Source: Moduliflexus sp964602655 (GTDB lineage Bacteria > Moduliflexota > Moduliflexia > Moduliflexales > Moduliflexaceae). Taken from it: DNA of 49,473 nucleotides. Shown here piece by piece: positions 23,000-30,824 of this stretch; the stretch's first letter is position 1; the number at the start of each line of letters is the position of its first letter. A program made the translations under genes and the position numbers. The notes beneath the pieces were generated by a model. That model was not told where the DNA came from and searched no databases. It was given only the letters and a program-made list of their open reading frames with translations. The stretch covers positions 1-49,473 of the forward strand of contig CAZRSF010000045.1 in the NCBI GenBank assembly GCA_964602655.1. The letters are read 5' to 3'.

Positions 23000-24451
23000 A
23001 TGTCATCGCTATCTCAAAAATTTCAACACCGCTGGCAGGGCGAGGGTGGCTATCGCGACGTGCTGGTGTTAGCCTTTCCCTTGATTTTAAGCACGAGCGC
23101 CTGGACGATCCAGCAATTCGTGGATCGCATGTATTTGACCTGGTATTCGCCCGAATCCATTGCCGCCGCTATGCCCGCCGGAATTCTGAATTTCACGGTC
23201 ATGAGCTTTTTTATCGGCACTGCCGGGTATGTCAGCACGTTTATCGCGCAGTATTACGGCGCGAAACGCTATGAGCAGGTCGGAGCGGCCTTGTGGCAGG
23301 GCATTTATCTGTCCGTCTTCGGCGGATTGGGCTTTTTGTTGCTGATTCCGCTCGCCGAACCGATTTTTCGTTTCGTCGGACACGAACCCGCTGTGCAAGA
23401 ATGCGAGGTCATCTATTTCAAGGTCTTGTGCTACGGCGCGGTTCCCGGCATCACGAACGCCGCGCTATCGAGCTTTTTTTCCGGCTTAGGCCAGACCTGG
23501 CCGATGTTCTGGGTGAATGCGCTGGCGACGCTGGTCAATATCATCTTCGATTATACCATGATTTTCGGCAAATGGGGCTTTGCGGAAAAAGGGATCGAAG
23601 GGGCGGCGATTGCGACGAATTTATCGCAATATGTCGCGATGGCGGTCTATGCGATCCTGCTGTTCCGGCGCAAATACAATAAGCAGTATCACACGCTGAA
23701 GGGGTGGCGTTTTCAGAAAGAGTTGTTCATGCGCCTGCTCCGCTTCGGCGTGCCGAGCGGTGTGCAGTTTTTTATTGATGTGATGGGAGTTACCGCATTC
23801 ATCATGATTCTCGGACGATTGGGCACCAACAGTCTGGCAGCGTCGAATATCGCGTTCAATATCAATACATTAGCGTTTATGCCGATGATCGGGTTTGCGA
23901 TTGCCGTCTCGGTCATCGTCGGGCAGCATCTCGGCAACAATCGCCCGGATTTGGCAGAACGGGGCGTGTATTCCGGTTTTCAGATCACTGGAATCTATAT
24001 GTCCGCGATTGCGGCAATCTACGTGCTGTTTCCGCAGGCCATTCTCTGGCCGTATGCCTTGCAGCAGACCGACGCCGCGAATTTTGCGGAGATTCAGCAG
24101 ATCGTGGTGGTGCTGCTGCGCTTCATCGCCATCTATTCGGTGTTCGACACCTTGAATCTGATTTTCATTTCCGCCGTCAAAGGCGCGGGCGACACGCGCT
24201 ACGCCATGATCATCATGGCGGTCTTGTCCATCTTCGGTCTGACCGTGCCGAGCTACGTCGCGCTCGTCGTGTTCGATGCCGGATTATACGTCGGCTGGAC
24301 GATTTTGACGATTTACATCAGCGTCATGGGTTTCATTTTCTTCTTCCGCTTTCGCGGCGGCAAATGGAAAACCATGCGCGTCATCGAGGAAGTTCCCCCG
24401 TTCGCGCCGTCAAGACATGCCGAATCGCCGGTCGCGGACTACGAATTATAG
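23000..24451 (+). CDS. MATE-family efflux transporter
   Basis: A 483-residue inner-membrane protein with twelve hydrophobic segments, arranged as two MATE halves. Family features include LVLAFPLILSTSAWTIQQFV at the start, TVMSFFIGTAGYVSTFIAQY YGAK, and FVSAVKGAGDTRYAMII-type sequence (here FISAVKGAGDTRYAMI) near residue 390. It would export cationic drugs or metabolites using Na+ or H+. I chose the ATG at 23000; an upstream frame starting at 22931 lacks family sequence. A structured noncoding leader lies upstream. Confidence 0.9.
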   Translation: MSSLSQKFQHRWQGEGGYRDVLVLAFPLILSTSAWTIQQFVDRMYLTWYSPESIAAAMPAGILNFTVMSFFIGTAGYVSTFIAQYYGAKRYEQVGAALWQGIYLSVFGGLGFLLLIPLAEPIFRFVGHEPAVQECEVIYFKVLCYGAVPGITNAALSSFFSGLGQTWPMFWVNALATLVNIIFDYTMIFGKWGFAEKGIEGAAIATNLSQYVAMAVYAILLFRRKYNKQYHTLKGWRFQKELFMRLLRFGVPSGVQFFIDVMGVTAFIMILGRLGTNSLAASNIAFNINTLAFMPMIGFAIAVSVIVGQHLGNNRPDLAERGVYSGFQITGIYMSAIAAIYVLFPQAILWPYALQQTDAANFAEIQQIVVVLLRFIAIYSVFDTLNLIFISAVKGAGDTRYAMIIMAVLSIFGLTVPSYVALVVFDAGLYVGWTILTIYISVMGFIFFFRFRGGKWKTMRVIEEVPPFAPSRHAESPVADYEL

Positions 24452-24459
24452 GATCAAAG

Positions 24460-24494
24460 CAGCCCTGTCAGGGTTCCGAACCCTGACAGGGCTG
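24460..24494. repeat. Palindromic repeat, family A, copy 6
   Basis: CAGCCCTGTCAGGGTTCCGA then ACCCTGACAGGGCTG, just after the MATE stop codon. Confidence 0.88.
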
Positions 24495-24551
24495 AAAACG
24501 AAGTATGCTCATTTTTTAACGCTCGCATCAATATTTTCCCAAAAATCTCCA

Positions 24552-24581
24552 TTTTACAAGCCTTAACGAAGTTCACACAAG
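24552..24581 (+). promoter_or_regulatory. Candidate Pho box (PhoB binding region)
   Basis: Three related units, TTACAAG, TTAACGAAG and TTCACACAAG, are spaced about one helical turn (11 and 10 bases) apart. PhoB-type regulators bind such direct repeats with 11-base periodicity. The sequence is not the E. coli CTGTCAT consensus, so this is a structural argument only. It lies about 210 bases upstream of pstS, with TTTATAAT close by as a possible -10. Confidence 0.4.
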
Positions 24582-24712
24582 TTTTATAATTCCCTCATAT
24601 TTCCCTAACATACCAGCGACAATCTGACAAGCGAACGTGTTCACAGGCATGTTCGGCGGTATTTACAGATTCGAAACAACGAATACCGATTGTGTTCGAA
24701 ACGATCATGAAT

Positions 24713-24764
24713 TGTAGGACGAAACTGTGTTTCGTCCAGCGTCGAAACGCAGTTTCGATGTACA
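24713..24764. repeat. Palindromic repeat, family C, copy 3
   Basis: GTAGGACGAAACTGTGTTTC then GTCC, followed by GTCGAAACGCAGTTTCGATG. It lies directly in front of the pstS start, so transcripts from the Pho-box region would include it. Confidence 0.8.
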
Positions 24765-24788
24765 CATTACACAAGGAGAAACAAGGTT

Positions 24789-25832
24789 ATGAAGAAGATT
24801 TTTTCTACTCTCGCATTGGCGGCAATATGTGCCGTCGGCACGATGGCTTCGGCAGAAATCACGATCAATGGCGCGGGCGCGTCGTTTCCGTTTCCGGTTT
24901 ATTCGCAATGGGCATTCAAATATAATGAATTGACCGGGATGAAACTGAATTATCAGTCTATCGGTTCGGGCGGCGGAATCGCGCAGATCAAAGCCAAAAC
25001 CGTTGATTTCGGCGCATCCGACGCGCCGTTGACGATTGATGAACTGAACGAAGCCGGATTAGCGCAGTTTCCGATGATTATGGGCGGCGTCGTGCCGGTC
25101 GTGAACATCAAAGATGTCAAAGCTGGCGATTTGAAACTGAGCAACGACGTGCTGGCGAATATTTTCCTCGGCAAGATCACGAAATGGAACGATGCCGCGA
25201 TTACCGAGTTGAACGCGGGCTTGACGCTGCCGGAACAGGATATTACGGTCGTGTATCGTTCCGATGGATCGGGCACCACGAATATTTTCACCGACTACCT
25301 CTCCAAAGTCTCGCCGGAATGGAAAGAAAAAATCGGCGTGGGCAAAACGGTCGAATGGCCTGCTGGCGTGGGCGGCAAAGGGAATGAAGGCGTGGCCGCG
25401 TATGTGCAGCAGGTAGATGGTTCGATTGGCTATGTCGAATATGCTTATGCGCTTCAAAACAAATTAGCGGATGCGGCGCTGAAAAACCGCGAAGGCAACG
25501 TGGTCTCCGCGACTATCGCCTCTTTCCAGGCGGCTGCGGCGAATGCGGATTGGCAGAACGCGCCGGGTTTCGCGCTGTTCCTGACAGACCAACCGGGCAA
25601 AGATAGCTGGCCGATTACAGGCGTATCGTATATCCTGATTTACAAAGAACAGGCGAACGCCGAAAACGCGGCGGCCATGCTGAAATTCTTTGATTGGTGC
25701 TTCGTTCACGGCGCCGATATTGCCACAGGTCTGCAATATGTCCCGATGCCGGAAAACGTCGTGAAAATGGTACAGCAGGCATGGACGGATCAGGTGAAAA
25801 TCAACGGCGCGCCTGCCTGGCCGGTGAAGTAA
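24789..25832 (+). CDS. pstS: Phosphate ABC transporter binding protein PstS
   Basis: A 347-residue periplasmic protein with a signal peptide ending ASA-E at about residue 22. It has the phosphate-binding pattern of PstS: INGAGASFPFPVYSQW, SIGSGGGIAQIKAKTVDFGA SDAPL, IFLGKITKWND, VYRSDGSGTTNIFTDYLS and GSIGYVEYAYA. It captures inorganic phosphate for PstCAB. It has AAGGAG about ten bases before the ATG. It is the first gene of a complete pst-pho cluster and is probably induced by phosphate starvation through PhoB. Confidence 0.97.
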   Translation: MKKIFSTLALAAICAVGTMASAEITINGAGASFPFPVYSQWAFKYNELTGMKLNYQSIGSGGGIAQIKAKTVDFGASDAPLTIDELNEAGLAQFPMIMGGVVPVVNIKDVKAGDLKLSNDVLANIFLGKITKWNDAAITELNAGLTLPEQDITVVYRSDGSGTTNIFTDYLSKVSPEWKEKIGVGKTVEWPAGVGGKGNEGVAAYVQQVDGSIGYVEYAYALQNKLADAALKNREGNVVSATIASFQAAAANADWQNAPGFALFLTDQPGKDSWPITGVSYILIYKEQANAENAAAMLKFFDWCFVHGADIATGLQYVPMPENVVKMVQQAWTDQVKINGAPAWPVK

Positions 25833-25838
25833 TACTCC

Positions 25839-25872
25839 AACCCTGCCAGGGTTTCGAACCCTGGCAGGGTTT
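25839..25872. repeat. Palindromic repeat, family A, copy 7
   Basis: The unit fills most of the 57-base gap between pstS and pstC. As an intercistronic hairpin it could stabilise the pstS transcript and raise PstS over the membrane components, as REP elements do elsewhere. Confidence 0.92.
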
Positions 25873-25889
25873 TCGATAGGCATGGAAAT

Positions 25890-26867
25890 ATGACAATCAT
25901 CAGAGATATTCCAGAGAAACGCGCAGAAATCGTCCATAGTTGGAAGACGCATAAAACAACGGATATGCTGTTCAAGGCGTTGACGGCGTCGTGCGCCGCG
26001 CTGATTCTCGTGATCATGGCCGGGATTTTTTTCACGCTGATGTATCAATCCTGGCCGTCAATTCAAAAATTCGGATTCGGCTTTCTCTTTTCGAAAACCT
26101 GGAATCCGGTAAAACAGGAGTTCGGCGCGTTAAGCAGCATTTATGGCACGCTGATTTCAACGGTACTCGGCATGGTGATCGCGGTGCCGCTGAGCGTCGT
26201 GATCGCGTTATTTTTAGTGGAGCTTGCGCATCCGAAAATCGGGACGATTGCAGGCCAGGCCATCGAATTATTAGCCGCCGTCCCCAGCATTATTTACGGC
26301 ATGTGGGGCTTGTTCGTTTTCGCGCCGTTTATGGCGAAAACCGTGCAACCTTTTTTAGGAAAACATCTTGGCTTTTTACCGTTTTTCAAAGGCCCCGCAA
26401 TGGGGATCGGCATGTTGACCTCCGGCATTATTTTGGCGCTCATGATTCTTCCGTTCATCAGTTCGGTGATGCGGGATGTCTTTCGGATGGTGCCCGATGT
26501 GATGAAAGAAGCGGGTTACGGCATGGGCGCGACCACCTGGGAAGTCACGAAAGATGTCACGATCCGCTATGGCATTCAGGGCATGATCGGCGCCTGTTTT
26601 CTTGGGTTAGGCCGCGCAATCGGGGAAACGATGGCCGTCACGTTCGTGATCGGCAACAGCAGCAAAATCTCGGCCTCATTATTTGCGCCGGGCAACAGCA
26701 TCGCCTCGCGTTTAGCCAATGAATTCGCCGAAGCGTCCGATCCGATGTATTTGAGCGCGTTGATGGAATTGGGGTTGGTGCTGTTTACCATGACCTTCAT
26801 CTTGCAAGTCGCCACGCAATGGTGGCTGAAACGAGTGAAAAAGAGCATGGGAGGGGATTTGTTATGA
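25890..26867 (+). CDS. pstC: Phosphate ABC transporter permease PstC
   Basis: A 325-residue inner-membrane permease with six hydrophobic segments after a short cytoplasmic start. The ABC permease EAA loop is seen as EAGYGMGATTWEVTKDVTIR (about residues 206-225), followed by FLGLGRAIGETMAVTFVIGN, the PstC hallmark. Conserved LLAAVPSIIYGMWGL precedes it. It forms the phosphate channel with PstA. The stop overlaps the pstA start in ATGA. There is no good Shine-Dalgarno because a family A repeat ends upstream; the ATG at 25890 is well placed by length. Confidence 0.96.
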   Translation: MTIIRDIPEKRAEIVHSWKTHKTTDMLFKALTASCAALILVIMAGIFFTLMYQSWPSIQKFGFGFLFSKTWNPVKQEFGALSSIYGTLISTVLGMVIAVPLSVVIALFLVELAHPKIGTIAGQAIELLAAVPSIIYGMWGLFVFAPFMAKTVQPFLGKHLGFLPFFKGPAMGIGMLTSGIILALMILPFISSVMRDVFRMVPDVMKEAGYGMGATTWEVTKDVTIRYGIQGMIGACFLGLGRAIGETMAVTFVIGNSSKISASLFAPGNSIASRLANEFAEASDPMYLSALMELGLVLFTMTFILQVATQWWLKRVKKSMGGDLL

Positions 26868-27709
26868 CACCGAGTTCTGTAATTCGCCGAAAAGCCATAA
26901 ATTTCACGATGAACAGCATTGCCACCGGGGCGGCCATCGTCGGCATCTTCTTTTTAGGCTGGATTCTGTTCGAAGTGCTTCGGCGCGGCGTGATGGCAGT
27001 CAACTGGAAATTTTTTACCGCGCTGCCGACTCCGCCCGGTATGGCTGGCGGCGGAATCTCGAACGCCATTTTAGGCACAGTGTTGATGACCGCGTTGGCG
27101 ACCATCATCGGCGTGCCGACGGGGATGCTTGCCGGAGTCTATCTGGCGGAGTTCGGCAAACATACGCGTTTAGGGATGTTCGTCCGCTTTACGGTCAATG
27201 TGTTGATGGGCGTACCCTCGATCATTATCGGCTTGTTCGTCTATACGCTGTTGGTCTTTCCGTTCAGGCACTTCTCCGCGTATGCCGGGGCGGTGGCCTT
27301 AGCGACATTGATGTTCCCGGTCGTGGCGCGCACCACTGAGGATATGCTCAGCATGATTCCCAATGCGTTGCGGGAAGCCGCGCTGTCAATCGGGAATCCG
27401 CGTTGGATGGCGACCATAAGCATTCTGTTCCGCGCCGCCAAAACCGGACTGATCACCGGCGTGCTGCTGTCAGTCGCGCGCGTCAGCGGCGAAACCGCGC
27501 CCTTGTTATTTACCGCGTTGAATAGTCCCTATATGCTGAAATCGCTCCGCGAACCGGTCGCCAATATGACGGTCACGATTTATCAATACGCGATGTCGCC
27601 GTATGATGATTGGAATCGGATGGCCTGGGGCGCGTCGCTCGTCATCATGGTCACGGTGCTGGCATTGAATATTATTGCGCGGTGGGCTGTAAAGGAGTCC
27701 AAACGATGA
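26864..27709 (+). CDS. pstA: Phosphate ABC transporter permease PstA
   Basis: A 281-residue permease with six hydrophobic segments. The EAA-type loop is LREAALSIGNPRWMATISIL, followed by TGLITGVLLSVARVSGETAP LLFTAL, the PstA equivalent of the PstC RAIGETM motif. GVPSIIIGLFVY is the conserved helix before it. The ATG at 26864 overlaps the pstC stop by four bases and has GGGAGGGG upstream, so translation is coupled. Its own stop overlaps the pstB start in the same way. Confidence 0.96.
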   Translation: MTPSSVIRRKAINFTMNSIATGAAIVGIFFLGWILFEVLRRGVMAVNWKFFTALPTPPGMAGGGISNAILGTVLMTALATIIGVPTGMLAGVYLAEFGKHTRLGMFVRFTVNVLMGVPSIIIGLFVYTLLVFPFRHFSAYAGAVALATLMFPVVARTTEDMLSMIPNALREAALSIGNPRWMATISILFRAAKTGLITGVLLSVARVSGETAPLLFTALNSPYMLKSLREPVANMTVTIYQYAMSPYDDWNRMAWGASLVIMVTVLALNIIARWAVKESKR

Positions 27710-28626
27710 GTACTACGCTTCTTCAAGAATCGAAAAAAATGACAGACCCACAAGCTGTTTATCACGGAGGCCATGCGATGAGCATGAAAGATCAGGAAAA
27801 TGGGCAGCAACAGGCCGTATCCCCATCTGTCGAAACGATAGGCGCTCAGATGACGGATATGCCGCCTGATGTTCGCCCCAAAATCTCCGCGCGGACGTTG
27901 AATTTTTTCTACGGGTCGCAGCAAGCATTGTTCGAAAACAATCTGGATATTGCCGCTGGCAAAGTGACGGCCATTATCGGGCCGTCCGGCTGCGGCAAAT
28001 CCACGCATATCCGAATATATAACCGCATGTTCGAATTGTATAAGGATCAAAAAGCCGTTGGGGAAGTGCTGCTCGACGGGGTCAATCTGTTATCGCCATC
28101 GGTGGATTTGATTGAGTTGCGCCGCCGGGTCGGGATGATTTTCCAGAAACCGACGCCGTTTCCCTTGAGCGTCTTCGAAAATGTGGCTTATGGGCTGCGG
28201 CTGCATTTCAAGTTGTCCAAAAGCGAGTTGAAAGGGCGTGTGGAATCGGCGCTGAAACGCGCTGCGCTGCTCGATGAAGTCAAAGACAAATTGGACAAAC
28301 CGGGGATCGCGTTGTCCGGCGGACAGCAGCAGCGTCTCTGCATCGCCCGCGCCATCGCCTTAGAGCCGGAAGTGCTGCTTATGGATGAACCGACCTCGGC
28401 CATTGACCCGGTCGCCACCAGCAAAATCGAGGAATTGATGGAATCGTTGAAAGGCAATTATACCATCGCCATCGTCACGCACAGTATGCAGCAAGCCGCC
28501 CGCATTTCGGATTTTACGGCATTTTTCTATAAAGGGTATATTGTCGAATATGGTCCGACGAAGCAGATATTTACCAATCCGGCCAATAAGCAGACCGAAG
28601 ATTATATTACAGGCCGCTTCGGATGA
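27706..28626 (+). CDS. pstB: Phosphate ABC transporter ATPase PstB
   Basis: A 306-residue ATPase that powers phosphate import. It shows Walker A GPSGCGKST, Q-loop IFQKPTPFP, signature LSGGQQQR, Walker B VLLMDEPTSAID and switch His IVTHSMQQA. The start at 27706 overlaps the pstA stop (ATGA) and has AAGGAG well spaced upstream. This gives about 55 residues before the usual PstB start, an unusual polar extension rich in Gln and Met; an internal ATG at 27778 after GGAGG could give a shorter form. Confidence 0.97.
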   Translation: MSTTLLQESKKMTDPQAVYHGGHAMSMKDQENGQQQAVSPSVETIGAQMTDMPPDVRPKISARTLNFFYGSQQALFENNLDIAAGKVTAIIGPSGCGKSTHIRIYNRMFELYKDQKAVGEVLLDGVNLLSPSVDLIELRRRVGMIFQKPTPFPLSVFENVAYGLRLHFKLSKSELKGRVESALKRAALLDEVKDKLDKPGIALSGGQQQRLCIARAIALEPEVLLMDEPTSAIDPVATSKIEELMESLKGNYTIAIVTHSMQQAARISDFTAFFYKGYIVEYGPTKQIFTNPANKQTEDYITGRFG

Positions 28627-28638
28627 TCGAATAAATTC

Positions 28639-28671
28639 AACCCTGCCAGGGTTCGAAACCCTGGCAGGGTT
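28639..28671. repeat. Palindromic repeat, family A, copy 8
   Basis: A clean copy between pstB and the arsenate-reductase-like gene, 25 bases before the latter's start. Confidence 0.92.
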
Positions 28672-28696
28672 CTCGGCAAGAAATTGGAGAAAAAAT

Positions 28697-29155
28697 ATGG
28701 ACAAACGCACCGTCTTATTCGTATGCGTGCATAATTCGGCACGGAGTCAGATGGCGGAATCTTTTTTGACTCGCGTCGGCGGCGATGATTTTCACGCCGA
28801 AAGCGCCGGATTGGAGCCAGGACGTATCAATCCGCTGGTGATTACCGCGATGCAGGAAATCGGCATTGACTTGACTGACAAAGAGACGCATGACGTGTTC
28901 GATTTCGTCAAACAGGGCAAACAGTATGATTATGTCGTGACCGTGTGCGACGAAGCCGCCGGGGAACGCTGTCCGATCTTTCCAGGTAGGGCGGAACGCC
29001 TGCACTGGACGTTCGAAGACCCATCCTCGTTCGAAGGGACGGAGAAAGAACGCCTGATGAAAACGCGCATGGTGCGCGATCAGATTTACCAGCGCGTGTG
29101 CGCCTTTGTGGAAGAACGGAGTGCGCGTAACATGAAGAAAAATCAGGCGCATTAA
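28697..29155 (+). CDS. arsC: Thioredoxin-coupled arsenate reductase-like protein
   Basis: A 152-residue protein of the low-molecular-weight phosphatase fold. It has the P-loop FVCVHNSARSQMAE (CX5R) near the start and the second and third redox Cys in VTVCDEAAGERCPIF, eight positions apart as in thioredoxin-coupled ArsC. HWTFEDPSS supplies the general acid Asp. All three Cys needed for arsenate reduction are present. Arsenate is a phosphate mimic imported through Pst, so a place inside the phosphate cluster makes sense. GGAG lies upstream of the ATG. Confidence 0.85.
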   Translation: MDKRTVLFVCVHNSARSQMAESFLTRVGGDDFHAESAGLEPGRINPLVITAMQEIGIDLTDKETHDVFDFVKQGKQYDYVVTVCDEAAGERCPIFPGRAERLHWTFEDPSSFEGTEKERLMKTRMVRDQIYQRVCAFVEERSARNMKKNQAH

Positions 29156-29157
29156 AA

Positions 29158-29262
29158 AGGCCATAAATGGCCAGTCTCAAAGCTGAATGACGCTGAAGCG
29201 CCCTTTTCAGCGGGCTTGAGCCTGCTTCAGTTTTGAGGCTGGCGATTGATCGCCAGCTAAAC
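29158..29262. repeat. RAYT-associated repeat, family F, copy 1
   Basis: An imperfect inverted repeat of about 105 bases with landmarks GGCCATAAATGGCC, GACGCTGAAGCGCCC, AGCGGGCTTGAGCCTGCT and GGCGATTGATCGCC. The same landmarks in the same order flank the RAYT transposase gene (35535-35672 and 36139-36270). It ends three bases before phoU, so it supplies the phoU leader and leaves no normal Shine-Dalgarno. Confidence 0.88.
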
Positions 29263-29265
29263 ATT

Positions 29266-29964
29266 ATGATTCGTTTACAAAAAGAAATCGAAGTCTTGAA
29301 AAAAGAGTTATTGGCGTTAGGAGCCATCGTCGAAGAGCGCGTGACGATGGCTGTCAAATCGTTGAGCCGACGCGACATCACGCTTGCCAGGCGCATTATC
29401 GAGGGCGATAATGACATTGACGACATGGAAGTCGAACTGGAAGAAAATTGTTTGAAAATATTAGCGCTGCATCAACCGGTCGCCGTAGATCTTCGGGTGA
29501 TTATCGCCGTGTTGAAAATCAATAACGATCTGGAACGAATCGGCGATTTAGCCGTTGCGATTGCCGAACGAGCGCTGGATTTATCTTCCGTGCGGGAAAT
29601 TCCGCTGCCGTTCGATTTTATCGGCATGTCAACCAGAGTGCAAGAGATGTTGCGCAAAAGTCTGGATGCGTTAGTCGAATGGAATATCGGCTTAGCCAAC
29701 GATGTGTGCGTGCTGGATGACGGCGTGGATGAGGAGAATCGCGCCATGTATCGCAATATTCCGGAGGCGATCAAGCAGCATCCGGGGCAAATCGAACAAT
29801 TATTGGGGTGTTTGAGCGTCTCGCGCTATTTGGAGCGGATCGCCGATCACGCGACGAATATTGCGGAAGATGTGATTTATCTGATCAGCGGCAGCATCGT
29901 GCGACATACGATGTATGACGGCAACGGAATTCACGCTATCGAAGACCTTGAGTCCAAACGTTAA
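29266..29964 (+). CDS. phoU: Phosphate signalling protein PhoU
   Basis: A 232-residue all-helical protein with two PhoU repeats, each carrying the metal-binding pattern: DLRVIIAVLKINNDLERIGD LA in the first and LLGCLSVSRYLERIADHATN in the second. PhoU links the Pst transporter to PhoR and damps the response when phosphate is ample. The ATG at 29266 fits the family N-terminus; the family F repeat ends right before it. Its stop is one base before the phoB start, so the two are coupled. Confidence 0.96.
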   Translation: MIRLQKEIEVLKKELLALGAIVEERVTMAVKSLSRRDITLARRIIEGDNDIDDMEVELEENCLKILALHQPVAVDLRVIIAVLKINNDLERIGDLAVAIAERALDLSSVREIPLPFDFIGMSTRVQEMLRKSLDALVEWNIGLANDVCVLDDGVDEENRAMYRNIPEAIKQHPGQIEQLLGCLSVSRYLERIADHATNIAEDVIYLISGSIVRHTMYDGNGIHAIEDLESKR

Positions 29965-29965
29965 T

Positions 29966-30655
29966 ATGGCAAAAGAAAAAATTTTATTAGTCGAAGACGA
30001 AGACGATATTCTGGAATTGATCGCGTACAATCTGACCCAGTCCGGCTATCAAGTCGCCAGCGTCATGTCCGGGGAAGACGCCTTGCAGCAAGTCAAACGC
30101 GACACCTACGATTTGATTATCCTCGACCTCATGCTGCCCGGCGTAGATGGATTGGAAGTCTGCAAAATCCTGAAACACGACCGCTTGACCGCGCATGTGC
30201 CGATTATTATGGTCACGGCCAGAGGCGAAGAGGCGGATGTCGTCGTGGGGCTGGAATTGGGCGCGGATGATTATGTGACCAAACCCTTCAGCCCGCGCAT
30301 TCTGCTTGCCCGAATCAAAGCGGTATTGCGCCAGCAGCAGCGGATCGAACAGCCTGACACGCGGGTCTTCACGATCCAGGATTTGTATATAGACCCCACC
30401 CGCTACGAAGTCCGGGTGCAGGGCGTTCCGGTAAAACTAACCTCCACCGAGTTCGGCGTGCTGCTCTGTTTGGTACGGCGTCCGGGCTGGGTCTTTACCC
30501 GGCATCAAATTATAGACGCCGTGAAAGGCGACGATTACATTGTCACGGATCGCACGGTGGATGTCCAAATCGTGGGGTTACGCAAAAAATTAGGCGTCAT
30601 GGGGCATGTGATCGAAACAGTGCGCGGCGTCGGCTATCGTTTTAACAATGAATAA
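29966..30655 (+). CDS. phoB: Phosphate response regulator PhoB
   Basis: A 229-residue OmpR-type regulator. The receiver domain has the acidic pair VEDEDD, the phosphoacceptor Asp 54 in LIILDLMLPG, the Thr in IIMVTARG and the Lys in YVTKPFSP. The C-terminal winged helix shows LTSTEFGVLLCLVRRPGWVF and RTVDVQIVGLRKKLG, then VRGVGYRF. It activates pst and other Pho genes when phosphorylated by PhoR. It starts one base after the phoU stop. Confidence 0.95.
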   Translation: MAKEKILLVEDEDDILELIAYNLTQSGYQVASVMSGEDALQQVKRDTYDLIILDLMLPGVDGLEVCKILKHDRLTAHVPIIMVTARGEEADVVVGLELGADDYVTKPFSPRILLARIKAVLRQQQRIEQPDTRVFTIQDLYIDPTRYEVRVQGVPVKLTSTEFGVLLCLVRRPGWVFTRHQIIDAVKGDDYIVTDRTVDVQIVGLRKKLGVMGHVIETVRGVGYRFNNE

Positions 30656-30657
30656 TT

Positions 30658-30806
30658 TATGTTACGCAGCAGATTCGATTCAATGACCACGAAATCCCCT
30701 CCTGGGAGGGGTTGGGGGTGGGTTGTGAATGTGAAGAGGTGCGTTCTTCAGCCACCCACCCCTCGCCCCTCCCAGGAGGGGAATTGCGGAGAGGCTGCGT
30801 AACATG
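30658..30806. repeat. Long inverted repeat, family G, copy 2
   Basis: The same CCCCTCCTGGGAGGGG arms as at 1988-2073 (30696-30782), here nested in outer arms ATGTTACGCAGC and GCTGCGTAACAT, perfect over 12 bases. It takes up most of the phoB-phoR gap and could affect read-through into phoR. Confidence 0.85.
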
Positions 30807-30824
30807 AGTGAATAAGAAAAACAC

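Larger units (their letters stand above)
24452..24788. other. Regulatory gap upstream of pstS
   Basis: This 337-base gap holds a family A repeat (24460-24494), an AT-rich stretch with a candidate Pho box (24552-24581), and a family C repeat (24713-24764) directly before the pstS ribosome binding site. Confidence 0.6.

Noticed and set aside
28697..29155. The arsenate reductase-like protein as a plain tyrosine phosphatase
   Set aside because: The second and third redox Cys (VCDEAAGERCP) and HWTFEDPS fit thioredoxin-coupled ArsC rather than phosphatases. I kept this as an alternative only.
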